A stretch of 43,365 nucleotides of DNA from an uncultured Ruminococcus sp. (GCA_947174365.1 CAMWIR010000007.1:1-43365); one strand, 5' to 3'; counted from the stretch's first letter, positions 16,052-23,746 are shown. Notes: generated from the sequence alone by a model not told the origin. Program-made: numbers and translations.

Positions 16052-16732
16052 TTAAATATTTCCTTGATAATTTTCCGCCATTTTCCTGTAAAAGCTGTTG
16101 TAGGGCTTTTTGTAAAGCAGCCTTAAAACGCCTAAGGCAAGCAGAGAAACAAGTCCCGTTACTGCTATGCAGATGACCGCCCACGGAAATATCCTGTCAT
16201 AGCCTATCCCCGTAAGCTCTGCAAAATCATAGGTGTTATCAATCATAATATTTTCAACGGCAACAGTACAAACCAGCCAGTCGATAAATATAAATACAGG
16301 CTTTAGCTTAGGCATACAAATTGCGCTGCACATAAGAGCTGCCGTCAATACAGTGAATATCATGGCGTTCACCGCATTCCGTCCCGCCACGGGCAGAAAG
16401 GCGGAGGCTATGCCCCCTGCTGCGGCAAAGAATACTATACTCGCAGCAGATGTCACAAAAACCATTACGGGGAAGAATTTCACAGTCATCATTTTGCGCA
16501 TGGGTGCGCTGTCCGTCAGCTTCAGATAGTTGCAGGTGATAATCGGCTGCCACAGGAACATTCCCCCAAAATTTAAGAAAAAGCCGTTCAAGAAATTCAA
16601 CACGCCGCTGCCGTTTAAGGTAAAGAAGAAGTCCGCTATACCAATCACAATGAAAATTATGCCGAAAACCTTTGTTACCTTCGCCTGGGTGCCGTATTTC
16701 ACAAGCTTCAGGCACCTGATGATCTCGTTCAT
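16052..16732 (-). CDS. ABC-2 type transporter membrane subunit (second permease)
   Basis: A 226-residue protein with about six hydrophobic segments and an N-terminal cytoplasmic motif shared with the third permease. GGGAG 8 bases upstream supports ATG 16732. The segment WQPIITCNYLKLTDSAPMRKMMTVKFFPVMVF follows the second membrane segment and is mirrored in the third permease by TQPSMTIAQRGGLAFAPLRRAADI. It starts 4 bases after the stop of the first permease. Role inferred from operon context; no substrate is evident. Confidence 0.82.
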   Translation of the reverse strand: MNEIIRCLKLVKYGTQAKVTKVFGIIFIVIGIADFFFTLNGSGVLNFLNGFFLNFGGMFLWQPIITCNYLKLTDSAPMRKMMTVKFFPVMVFVTSAASIVFFAAAGGIASAFLPVAGRNAVNAMIFTVLTAALMCSAICMPKLKPVFIFIDWLVCTVAVENIMIDNTYDFAELTGIGYDRIFPWAVICIAVTGLVSLLALGVLRLLYKKPYNSFYRKMAENYQGNI

Positions 16733-16736
16733 ATTA

Positions 16737-17483
16737 TCAGCTCCCTTTTACCGTTTCATCCGAATGACGGCTGCCGCATACCTGACGGCAACTGCAAGCT
16801 CTTTTTATCGCTGCCGCACAGGTGATTATCCCTGCGCCCATTCCCAAAATAAGTGCAAGAGTTATGCACATTGCAGCGCTGCTCCCGTCAAGAACAAACC
16901 CCGAAAACAGCATATTCAGTCCCCCTGTGATCGCCAGCCATAAATAAACTAAGATAGTCATTGCAGTAATATTGTCTATAAACCTTACGATAACCGTAGC
17001 TATTACCGAAATAAAGTACATATTTGCCGCCGTGAACACAGCCCATAGAATAAGAGCCTCAGACGAATGCTGCCCCGTAAGCCCTGCCGCAGCTGCCGAC
17101 AAAGCCGCTGTTATAATGCAGAAAACTGCTTTGCGTATCTCGTCAAATACAAAGGCATTTTTAAGTACCCATTCCATTTCGGGGGCAGTGCGCAGAAGTA
17201 TCAGCCGTTTGGGGGACTTTCCCGCATACTGCATTGTGGACACCCATTCGCTTACTATTTCCAGTATCGCCGCTATTGCGGGAATGCCGTAAAGGGCAAG
17301 GAAATTCTGAAGTATCAGAAATTCCTGTAATTCCTTGTCTCCCGAATTTTTAATAAGCAGCGTTATGATAACGCTTCCCGCAATGAGGATAAGCATAGCT
17401 ATCAGCGGAAAGCCTATGTATTTTTTCACGCCCCTTTTGGGGTAGAATATCCTGATACAGTCGGGGGCTTTTGTTTTGCTCAT
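16737..17483 (-). CDS. ABC-2 type transporter membrane subunit (first permease)
   Basis: A 248-residue membrane protein with about six hydrophobic segments after a basic lead (DCIRIFYPKRGVKKYIGF). GGGGAGG at 9 bases supports ATG 17483. It directly follows the ATPase with a 16-base gap. It is somewhat more divergent than the second and third permeases, but shares the pattern of a string of polar residues (QYAGKSPKRLILLRTAPEMEW) after the second membrane segment. As the permease closest to the ATPase it is the best candidate for the obligate partner. Confidence 0.82.
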   Translation of the reverse strand: MSKTKAPDCIRIFYPKRGVKKYIGFPLIAMLILIAGSVIITLLIKNSGDKELQEFLILQNFLALYGIPAIAAILEIVSEWVSTMQYAGKSPKRLILLRTAPEMEWVLKNAFVFDEIRKAVFCIITAALSAAAAGLTGQHSSEALILWAVFTAANMYFISVIATVIVRFIDNITAMTILVYLWLAITGGLNMLFSGFVLDGSSAAMCITLALILGMGAGIITCAAAIKRACSCRQVCGSRHSDETVKGS

Positions 17484-17499
17484 TTTAATGCGCCTCCCC

Positions 17500-18375
17500 T
17501 TACATATTCGCTTTCATAACCGCAACGCTTATCTGGTGCAGACCGGGGGCTTCGGTGCTTATGTCCATTCCCGCAAGCTTGTCGAGGTTTTCCGCAAGGC
17601 ATATGCCCTCAAAGCCGTATTTGCTCTGACTGAAGGTGAGCATAAATTTCTTTGCTTTTTCGGCGTCGGAAGGCTCGCCCTTTACGGAAATGTATTTCTC
17701 TTTAAGGTCCTCCACAAAGCCCTGCTCAACGATCTTTCCCTTTGCCACCACTACCGCATAATCGGTGACATTTTCCATATCGCTTATGTTGTGGGTGGAA
17801 AATACCACGCTGCGGTTTCCGTTATCCTCAGAAAGATATTCCCTTATCATATCGCAGAGATTGTCACGCATTACGGGGTCTAAAGGCGAAGCGGGTTCGT
17901 CCATCATAAGTACGGAAGTATCACGGCGTGCAAAGACAGAGGCAAGCATAAGCCGCATTTTATTTCCGTCGGAAAGCTCGGAGACTTTTTTCTCCTTTGT
18001 CTGCTCGGTTTTAAGGGAAAGGTCGGTGCAGATGCGGTCGAATTTTTCCGGGTCAAAGCTTTCAAAAAGCAGGGAGCAGACCTCGCTTACCTGTTTTATT
18101 TTCCAGTGGGGCATAAAGAAGCTGGTGGAGGCGGTGTAGCCTATCTTTTCACGCACGTCTCCCTCGTCGGCGTTCCCGAATTTCCCGAAATAATTTATCT
18201 CGCCCTTAAAGTCAAGATTCACGCCTGCCATAATATCCAGCAGGGTCGTTTTGCCTGCGCCGTTCTCGCCGATAAGTGCAGTCGCAAAGCCCTTGGGAAT
18301 GTTGAACTCGGGGACGTTCAGTTCAAAGCCTTTGTATTTTTTAACAATGTTTTTCATCTCAATAATGTTTTCCAT
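17500..18375 (-). CDS. ABC transporter ATP-binding protein (YtrB-like)
   Basis: A 291-residue nucleotide-binding subunit. Walker A is GENGAGKTT (about 36-44); the signature is LSDGN (134-138) instead of LSGGQ; Walker B with catalytic Glu is VLMMDEPASPLDP (about 155-167); and the switch His is in STHNISD. The LSDGN variant is common in YtrB/EcsA-like subfamilies and compatible with activity. The C-terminal 80 residues form an extra domain. AAGGAG 9 bases upstream supports ATG 18375. Preceded by a GntR/YtrA regulator and followed by four permeases, this is the motor of a YtrA-type transporter; the B. subtilis counterpart is induced by cell-wall antibiotics, so a role in envelope stress is a reasonable inference. 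Confidence 0.92.
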   Translation of the reverse strand: MENIIEMKNIVKKYKGFELNVPEFNIPKGFATALIGENGAGKTTLLDIMAGVNLDFKGEINYFGKFGNADEGDVREKIGYTASTSFFMPHWKIKQVSEVCSLLFESFDPEKFDRICTDLSLKTEQTKEKKVSELSDGNKMRLMLASVFARRDTSVLMMDEPASPLDPVMRDNLCDMIREYLSEDNGNRSVVFSTHNISDMENVTDYAVVVAKGKIVEQGFVEDLKEKYISVKGEPSDAEKAKKFMLTFSQSKYGFEGICLAENLDKLAGMDISTEAPGLHQISVAVMKANM

Positions 18376-18423
18376 AATAGATTCTCCTTATTTAAATTTT
18401 TCTGTTTTTTTGGGGGTTACCGC

Positions 18424-18801
18424 TTACTCTTCGCCCTTTAGCCGCAGCAGCGTGTCAAGGGTATTTTTCAGTTCCTCATCGGTCATTCCCGCAATTTCCG
18501 CTGCGGCGATCGCTTCAAGCAGCAGCTCCTCGGTCTTGCGCAAATGCTGCTCTCGGAGCATTTCCGTGTCACGGGCGTTTACATAATATCCCTTGCCCTG
18601 AACGGCGGTGACAAGTCCCTCCGCCTCCAGCTCCTCATATGCCTTGAGAGTGGTTATAACGCTGATCTTCAGATCCTTTGCAAGACCTCTTATACTGGGC
18701 AGGAACTCGCCGTTTTCCATTTTTCCCGCAAGAATATCATCTCTGAACTGAGCGGCGATCTGCTTGTAGATCGGTTCGCCCGAATTCTGCATTATTTTCA
18801 A
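18424..18801 (-). CDS. GntR-family transcriptional regulator, YtrA subfamily
   Basis: A 125-residue repressor: a winged helix at about residues 10-75 (PIYKQIAAQFRDDILAGKM, then LPSIRGLAKDLKISVITTLKAYEELEAEGLVTAVQGKGYYV split by a short loop), followed by only about 50 residues of helices, the short C-terminus that defines YtrA-type members. The start is probably TTG 18801, about 9 bases after AGGGA; ATG 18792 has poor spacing. It lies between a small membrane gene and the ATPase, and probably represses the operon by binding the ACTGT-ACAGT dyads in the promoter near 19093-19129. Confidence 0.92.
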   Translation of the reverse strand: MKIMQNSGEPIYKQIAAQFRDDILAGKMENGEFLPSIRGLAKDLKISVITTLKAYEELEAEGLVTAVQGKGYYVNARDTEMLREQHLRKTEELLLEAIAAAEIAGMTDEELKNTLDTLLRLKGEE

Positions 18802-18833
18802 TCAATCACTTCCCTTTTGCCGTTAATTCCTGT

Positions 18834-19016
18834 TTACTTTTTTCTGCTCTCCAAAACAAAGCAGACCGATAAAATTATAAATGCCGCAAGCTCTATGCCA
18901 AAGCCGATCTTCCACCACAGCGAGCCGTATACGATCATATTGACCCCTCCTGCAACGGTCAGTATGCCGCAGATCAACATTTCGGCAATATAAGTTTTTC
19001 TCTTTTTTTCATTCAT
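18834..19016 (-). CDS. Small two-helix membrane protein, first gene of the YtrA-type operon
   Basis: A 60-residue protein with a basic N-terminus (MNEKKRKTY), two hydrophobic segments (about 10-30 and 35-53) and a basic end (ESRKK). AAAGG lies about 13 bases upstream, a weak site. It is the first reading frame after the promoter at 19106-19134 and ends 32 bases before the regulator. Such small proteins accompany many YtrA/GntR operons; function unknown, perhaps an accessory or sensor subunit. Confidence 0.7.
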   Translation of the reverse strand: MNEKKRKTYIAEMLICGILTVAGGVNMIVYGSLWWKIGFGIELAAFIILSVCFVLESRKK

Positions 19017-19092
19017 AGATCTCGCCGACCTTTCACTGTTTTCCGCAGAGAATTTTCCCGGAATTATTTGTGTGTTTATGTCAACTGTTTAT

Positions 19093-19129
19093 CTGTTATA
19101 TATACAGTATAAACTGTTTATATACAGTT
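19093..19129. promoter_or_regulatory. Two operator-like dyads in the YtrA-type promoter
   Basis: AACTGTTTATATACAGTT (19112-19129) fills the spacer between -35 and -10 almost exactly. CTGTTATATATACAG (19093-19107) overlaps the -10. Both share ACTGT/ACAGT half-sites around an AT-rich centre, and another half-site, TCAACTGT, is at 19081-19088. This placement would block RNA polymerase, as expected for the GntR repressor encoded in the operon. Confidence 0.7.
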
Positions 19130-19134
19130 GTCAA
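19106..19134 (-). promoter_or_regulatory. Sigma-A promoter of the YtrA-type ABC operon
   Basis: On the minus strand, TTGACA (19134-19129), a 17-base spacer and TATACT (19111-19106). It reads into the small membrane gene starting at 19016. Confidence 0.85.
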
Positions 19135-19239
19135 GGGGGTATTGGCAGTTTTGTATATATGCACAATAAAATTATGTATTATCTTGGCGTATTTGTAATA
19201 ATCTTACAAAATAAGGCATTAAAAAAGCATAAAAACAAA

Positions 19240-19280
19240 GTCAACTGTATATACACCTTTGAAGCGTATATACAGTTGAC
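19240..19280. repeat. Perfect 15-bp inverted repeat with the YtrA-type half-site
   Basis: GTCAACTGTATATAC (19240-19254) and GTATATACAGTTGAC (19266-19280) are exact reverse complements with an 11-base gap. Each arm contains the ACTGTATATA element seen in the promoter operators about 110-150 bases away. No T run follows on either strand, so it is more likely a protein-binding site than a terminator. Confidence 0.75.
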
Positions 19281-19368
19281 CGTAATGGTATTATGGGAAA
19301 TTGGTATTAACAGTGTATGCTGTGTACAGCTATTTTATTCATAAAAATGTCACGGCTTAACACAGCGC

Positions 19369-19722
19369 TTATTTTTCCTTTGACTTAAAGCAAAGTCCAG
19401 CCAGCAGACCGAAGAATATCGCCGCAGTTATCCCCGCAGCAGCAGCCCCCAGACCGCCTGTGAGAACTCCCACAAGCCCCTTGGTGTCCACCGCCTCACG
19501 CACGCCCTCCGCCAGCAGATTGCCGAAGCCCGTCAGCGGCACGGAAGCCCCCGCGCCCGCCAGATCTATAAGCGGACGGTATAATCCGAACGCCCCGAGA
19601 ATTACCCCTGCTACCACATAAATTACCAGTATCCTTGCAGGGGTAAGCTTTGTATAGCTTATCAATACCTGTCCCACAGCGCACAGTGCGCCGCCTATCA
19701 AAAACGCCCATAAATAATTCAT
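19369..19722 (-). CDS. spoVAE: Stage V sporulation protein AE (SpoVAE/SpoVAEB)
   Basis: A 117-residue membrane protein with three or four hydrophobic segments. It carries the family features YLWAFLIGGALCAVGQVLI at the N-terminus, TPARILVIYVVAGVILGAFGLY, and the central GAGASVPLTGFGNLLAEGVREAV. In spore formers it is part of the SpoVA channel complex in the inner spore membrane that moves Ca-dipicolinic acid during sporulation and germination. GGAGG 8 bases upstream supports ATG 19722. It follows spoVAD by 83 bases. Expression is expected in the forespore. Confidence 0.95.
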   Translation of the reverse strand: MNYLWAFLIGGALCAVGQVLISYTKLTPARILVIYVVAGVILGAFGLYRPLIDLAGAGASVPLTGFGNLLAEGVREAVDTKGLVGVLTGGLGAAAAGITAAIFFGLLAGLCFKSKEK

Positions 19723-19790
19723 TTGTATTTCCTCCGTTTCACATAGCAGGATACATAAAATAATGTCCTGCCGCTAAGGGTATTATAACA

Positions 19791-19812
19791 TCTAACCTCT
19801 TACCTCTAACCA
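19791..19812. repeat. Interspersed AACCTCT repeat at the end of spoVAD
   Basis: On the plus strand, units TCTAACCTCT and TACCTCTAAC. Read on the minus strand, the repeat supplies the last codon and the TAG stop of spoVAD. A second copy at 21011-21047 does the same for the DUF4317 gene. Confidence 0.6.
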
Positions 19813-20816
19813 CTAATATGCACCGCATGGGAAATGCCCGGAATGCTCTCTCCCTGCTGGGACATGGTGGGACTCATAAGCGCACCAGTGGCGCAGAAAA
19901 GCACGTTTTTATATTCGCCTTTTTTAATGCGGTCAAGGAAATGTCCGCAGAGAACAGAAGCGCTGCACCCGCAGCCCGAGCCGCCTCCGTGAACGTCCTG
20001 CTTGGAAAAATCAAACATCATAGTGCCGCAGTCCTTGTATCGGGACGAAATGTCAATGCCGTCCTTGCTGAGCAGCTCAATAAGAAGCGTGCCGCCTACC
20101 CGGCCTAAATCTCCCGTTAAAATAAGGTCGAAATCCTCGGGAGAAAGTCCCCTGTCAGCAAGATGAGTTTTTATCACATAAGCCGCAGCGGGCGCCATTG
20201 CCGCTCCCATGTTGTTGGCGTCGGTAACGCCCATGTCAACTATCTTGCCAACGGTGGCTGCCTGTATGTGAGGTCCTTCGAGCCCTCCCGGCTGTATAAC
20301 GCACGCTCCCGAGGCGGTGCACGTCCACTGAGCGGTGGGAGTTCTCACGCCGCCGTAGGAAAGGGGAAATCTGAACTGCCTTTCCGCCGAGCAAAAGTGA
20401 GACGAGGTGCACGCCACTATATTTCCCCCCAGTCCCGAATCGGTCACCAGCGCCGACATCAGCAGCGTCTCCGACATAGTGGAGCACGCTCCGTAAACGC
20501 ACAGCAGCGGTATATCCAGCTCCCGCAGTCCGTAGGACGTTGTAGTGCACTGGTTAAGAAGATCCCCCGCAAAAAGCATATCTATATCTTCCTTGCGGAG
20601 CTTGCCCTTTTCCAACGCTTTCATCACCGTCAGCCGCAGCAGCTCGCCCTCCGCTTTTTCCCAGGTGGACTGCCCGAAATAGTTGTCCTCATAAACCTGG
20701 TCGAAATCCTTGCCCAAAGGGCCTTCCCCCTCCTTTGAGCCTACAATTGCAGCATAGCTGTGAATGGTAGGGGGATTGTCCATAACAAATGTATTCCGTG
20801 AAATTTTCTTAGCCAT
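19806..20816 (-). CDS. spoVAD: Stage V sporulation protein AD (SpoVAD)
   Basis: A 336-residue thiolase-fold protein that binds dipicolinic acid in Bacillus and forms the soluble part of the SpoVA complex. Recognisable stretches are NPPTIHSYAAIVGSKEGEGPLG near the N-terminus, LFAGDLLNQCTTTSYGLRELDIP, LCVYGACSTMSETLL, and the C-terminal GGGSGCGCSASVL. ATG 20816 is chosen because AGGAGTG lies 7 bases upstream. The usual order in Clostridia is spoVAC-spoVAD-spoVAE; here the gene before spoVAD encodes DUF4317 and no SpoVAC is visible in the window. The end of the gene runs into an AACCTCT repeat that provides the stop codon. Confidence 0.95.
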   Translation of the reverse strand: MAKKISRNTFVMDNPPTIHSYAAIVGSKEGEGPLGKDFDQVYEDNYFGQSTWEKAEGELLRLTVMKALEKGKLRKEDIDMLFAGDLLNQCTTTSYGLRELDIPLLCVYGACSTMSETLLMSALVTDSGLGGNIVACTSSHFCSAERQFRFPLSYGGVRTPTAQWTCTASGACVIQPGGLEGPHIQAATVGKIVDMGVTDANNMGAAMAPAAAYVIKTHLADRGLSPEDFDLILTGDLGRVGGTLLIELLSKDGIDISSRYKDCGTMMFDFSKQDVHGGGSGCGCSASVLCGHFLDRIKKGEYKNVLFCATGALMSPTMSQQGESIPGISHAVHISG

Positions 20817-20853
20817 AAATTCACTCCTATAAAAAGGCATTTGCAGCATTAGC

Positions 20854-20884
20854 AATAATGCATAACCTTAAATATTTCTATGGC
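20854..20884 (-). promoter_or_regulatory. Possible forespore (sigma-G-like) promoter of spoVAD
   Basis: On the minus strand, GCCATA (20884-20879), an 18-base spacer and CATTATT (20860-20854), ending 37 bases before the spoVAD start. The -10 half resembles sigma-G/sigma-F sites (CAT-rich) and there is no good sigma-A alternative. The match is partial. Confidence 0.3.
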
Positions 20885-20945
20885 TAATTATTTCACATTA
20901 AGGTCTAAGTTATTCGGATTTTTTTGTGGAAATTTTTTTATATAA

Positions 20946-20987
20946 AATAAAAAAATCCCCCTGCGGCCATGGAAAGCCGACAGGGAG
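20946..20987 (-). terminator. Intrinsic terminator after the DUF4317 gene
   Basis: On the minus strand, CTCCCTGTCGGC pairs with GCCGCAGGGGGA across an 8-base loop with one bulge, followed by a T run (A-rich on the plus strand at 20946-20955). It lies about 60 bases after the DUF4317 stop. Confidence 0.75.
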
Positions 20988-21010
20988 AAAGCCATAAGAA
21001 CCGATGTATA

Positions 21011-21047
21011 AACCTCTTACACTCTAACCTCTAATTTCTAACCTCTA
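21011..21047. repeat. Interspersed AACCTCT repeat at the end of the DUF4317 gene
   Basis: Units AACCTCTTAC, ACTCTAACCTCTAA and TTCTAACCTCTAC in tandem. On the minus strand the repeat begins with the TAG stop codon (21047-21045) of the gene, as at spoVAD. Confidence 0.6.
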
Positions 21048-22217
21048 CACACGCACAGCCTCGTTTTCCTTTCCGCTGCTCTCCCCCGTTTCGATCTTGG
21101 TCTCTATGCCGTTGATCTTAACGCTGGGATCGTCAAGGTCTATAACAAGGCATTTTCTGCCCTGTATCACGGTGGTGCGCACCTTGTCGGTGGCGTCGCT
21201 GCCTATGTTCACGGTAATTTCCGAAGCCGCAAGGGTGGTCTTGTTCTCCACTAAATTTGAGGCGGTGAGGGCGGCGTCCCCCACTGCGGATTCATATACC
21301 GACTCCAGCGCCTCCAGCTTTTCGCTGCTTATCCCCGCAATGGAAAGTATCGTCCGCATTCTGCCGCAGTCGATAACGGGAGGCTCGGTCTCGTTCTTGT
21401 TCTGGTCGATAATATCCTTAATGCTGTCGTTGATACTGGTGATAACGGTATAATCCAGTTCCTCACGGCAGACGTTTGCCACTACCGCTCTGAACCGCTC
21501 CTTTTCGCCGTCGGGAGTAAAGTCAAACTTGCACTCGAGCACGTCCTCCACAATGGAAAGATTGGGCTTTTTTGGGGAACGGGTATAATACATAACGCTG
21601 TTCACATCAGGGGAACGGTCGCTGAAAACGGGATAGAAAAATCCGTCCTGGGGCGCTCTGGCTATTATCATTTCGGTGTTGGATTTTTTGGCAATGCTGC
21701 CAAGATCGCTGTCAAAGAAAAGTCCGTCATCCCCTGTGTTTACGGGGCAAATGGCGGTCACGACAAAGTTGTAGTCGCTGCTGCTCTCGTCCATAGCGGT
21801 GTCGTTTTTATCCTTCACAAGAATGCTGTATGTACAGTTCCCCGCAATTACCGCATAAGCCGTGCCGTAGTCGGTGTTTTCCACTATGCGACTTATGAAT
21901 GCGGTATTTGCCTCCTCGTCCTCAAGGTGATTTTTCACGGCAGTGTACAGGGTATGCTGCGCTCCGCCCTCCTCGTAGGATTCGTTTGGAAAAGCGTATT
22001 CGGTCAGGTTTTTCCCGAGACTGCCGCTGAGAGTCTTTTTAAGTGTCTCCATGACCACAGCGCCCTCGTCCTCTGGCAGCAGCGGGTAGCTTTTGGTCTC
22101 GGAGTATTTCACATTCTTCTCCGCGTCCACATAGGCGTAAATAATGTTCCCCAAGGTAAAAAATCCGCAGCCCTCGTTAAAGCTGCGCTTTATCTCCGCA
22201 ATTTCCTTTTTGTTCAT
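21045..22217 (-). CDS. DUF4317 family protein
   Basis: A 390-residue soluble protein that opens with MNKKEIAEIKRSFNEGCGFFTLGNI, the characteristic start of the DUF4317 family found widely in gut Clostridia. It is acidic, without signal or membrane segment, and the C-terminal third has a helical region followed by a strand-rich end with VIQGRKCLVIDLDDPSVKING. No function has been established to my knowledge. GAAAGAAGG-like purines lie just upstream of ATG 22217. It precedes spoVAD on the same strand but is separated from it by a terminator, so a sporulation role is not implied by an operon. Confidence 0.85.
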   Translation of the reverse strand: MNKKEIAEIKRSFNEGCGFFTLGNIIYAYVDAEKNVKYSETKSYPLLPEDEGAVVMETLKKTLSGSLGKNLTEYAFPNESYEEGGAQHTLYTAVKNHLEDEEANTAFISRIVENTDYGTAYAVIAGNCTYSILVKDKNDTAMDESSSDYNFVVTAICPVNTGDDGLFFDSDLGSIAKKSNTEMIIARAPQDGFFYPVFSDRSPDVNSVMYYTRSPKKPNLSIVEDVLECKFDFTPDGEKERFRAVVANVCREELDYTVITSINDSIKDIIDQNKNETEPPVIDCGRMRTILSIAGISSEKLEALESVYESAVGDAALTASNLVENKTTLAASEITVNIGSDATDKVRTTVIQGRKCLVIDLDDPSVKINGIETKIETGESSGKENEAVRV

Positions 22218-22274
22218 TTTGGTTTCTTCCTTTCTTTTTTGCTCGATTTTTCTTTTTTATTTTAAATGTGCATT

Positions 22275-22315
22275 TGTTTTATACCGAAGACTATAACGTC
22301 GTTCGGTATAAAACA
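22275..22315. repeat. Perfect 14-bp inverted repeat between two minus-strand genes
   Basis: TGTTTTATACCGAA (22275-22288) and TTCGGTATAAAACA (22302-22315) are exact reverse complements with a 13-base gap, in which GAC and GTC can add a few pairs. There is no T run on either side, so it is not a typical terminator. It lies 58 bases upstream of the DUF4317 start, after the end of the preceding gene, so it could be an operator, an RNA-processing hairpin or a Rho-assisted terminator. Confidence 0.7.
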
Positions 22316-22417
22316 CACATTATCAATCTGCATAATCTCCGCCGACCGCGCAAATCCGCCGCACAGCCGCTTTATAAAGAAATACAGCAAACCTATAGAT
22401 CAATTCCATATCCTCAC

Positions 22418-23746
22418 CTATTGCTTTGCGGAATCCTCGGGGCTTATTCCAAGGCTGTCAAACCAAATCTCCATATCCATAAGGCAGAAAGATCCGCATG
22501 AATCCACCCTTGCAATAACCTCGGAGGTCGACTCGTCAAAATATGTTTCTATAGGCAAAAGCATATTTATTTCATCGTCATACATAAATACATTAAGCCG
22601 CCGTATTCCCTTAAATTCATCGCTTACCTCGACAAATGTCCCAAGAGTATTTTTCTTTGCCTCCTCGGTGACCTTAAAGCGCAGCTCTACTCCGTCAACC
22701 TCTCCCTCACAGCTTATTTCAGCCAATCCCCCCACACGGGCGCTGTTATAAGAGGAAACGGAATATCCGCTTTCTGTCACCCATACCGCAGACGCTCCCT
22801 TTTGCGCAGAAACTTTAAGGGAAAGAGAATATAAGTCGGAATACTGGCTGTTGTACGAAGCTAAAGCCAAGCTGTCTGCGGAAACAGTCACCCAAGGGTA
22901 TCTCACCGACATTTCGGGGGGAGTATCCGAAGCAGTTTGTGAACTTACAGATTCTTGTGCTACAGGTTCGGTTTCCTCTCCTTTAACAAGAGCAGGGAAA
23001 AATGTTTCATTTTTGAAGCGGAATGATACCCATGGCACGCCTATCCCCCAAACGGCATAAATGTTATCGTCATTTTTGTCGTCATAATCGGAGCAAATAT
23101 ATAAAGAGTTTATTTTATTCACAACATCTGCCCAGTAAATAAAGCAAAACCGCTGCTCTACGGAAGATTTTCCTCCGATCATCACCGAATAGCCAGATTC
23201 GGGTTTTTCTTCGGCTGACAGATAAAGCTCCGCCCCTGCCATATGATCGTTCTTGCTGTTTTCATCATATGCGGGATTTGAGTCATGGGCATAACCCATA
23301 TAAAGTCCGCTGCCTCTGCTGTTGTCAATTACAATATCCTCCTTGCCGCTGTTGGTGAAGATAAAATCGGCAATTACCATTATACTGTCAAATTCATCGG
23401 AATATACTGTGCTTGAATAGCTCTTTCCCGTTTTACTGTCATACCTCCTGATATCGGAAACACGCATTGTGACGGTAAGCTTGCCCTCTTTCATTGTATA
23501 GACCTTGTCCTCATATCCGCTTTCACAGGGCGCTGTAAACTCGGAAACCTCGTTTTTCCCGCCGGCGGCGGCAACGATAACAAGAACAAACACTGCGGCA
23601 AATACCAGTGAAAAAACCACGATCGGATTTATTTTCCAATACTTGAATTTTACGCTTATATTGTCCAGCTTTTCTTTTACAATGCAGCCCAGATCCGCCA
23701 GCTTATCCTGAATTTTTTCCGCTAAAGTCTGATCCTCGTCGTTCAT
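22418..23746 (-). CDS. Membrane-anchored extracytoplasmic protein of unknown function
   Basis: A 442-residue protein. About 40 cytoplasmic residues with amphipathic helix character (LAEKIQDKLADLGCIVKEKLDNI) lead into one membrane segment (about 42-63, VVFSLVFAAVFVLVIVAAAGG). The large outside part is rich in Ser, Asp and Tyr, includes a Ser/Thr/Pro/Glu-rich linker (about 255-280) and a predicted beta-rich domain on each side of it. GGAGGAG about 10 bases upstream supports ATG 23746. I recognise no family. The gene lies between a GGDEF protein and DUF4317 on the same strand. The gap to the GGDEF gene is 50 bases, so cotranscription with it is possible. Confidence 0.75.
   Translation of the reverse strand: MNDEDQTLAEKIQDKLADLGCIVKEKLDNISVKFKYWKINPIVVFSLVFAAVFVLVIVAAAGGKNEVSEFTAPCESGYEDKVYTMKEGKLTVTMRVSDIRRYDSKTGKSYSSTVYSDEFDSIMVIADFIFTNSGKEDIVIDNSRGSGLYMGYAHDSNPAYDENSKNDHMAGAELYLSAEEKPESGYSVMIGGKSSVEQRFCFIYWADVVNKINSLYICSDYDDKNDDNIYAVWGIGVPWVSFRFKNETFFPALVKGEETEPVAQESVSSQTASDTPPEMSVRYPWVTVSADSLALASYNSQYSDLYSLSLKVSAQKGASAVWVTESGYSVSSYNSARVGGLAEISCEGEVDGVELRFKVTEEAKKNTLGTFVEVSDEFKGIRRLNVFMYDDEINMLLPIETYFDESTSEVIARVDSCGSFCLMDMEIWFDSLGISPEDSAKQ

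Noticed and set aside
19072-19344. 90-codon plus-strand frame over the YtrA-type operator region
   Set aside because: It runs through the promoter and inverted repeats, has no ribosome binding site, and its composition follows the AT-rich operator DNA.
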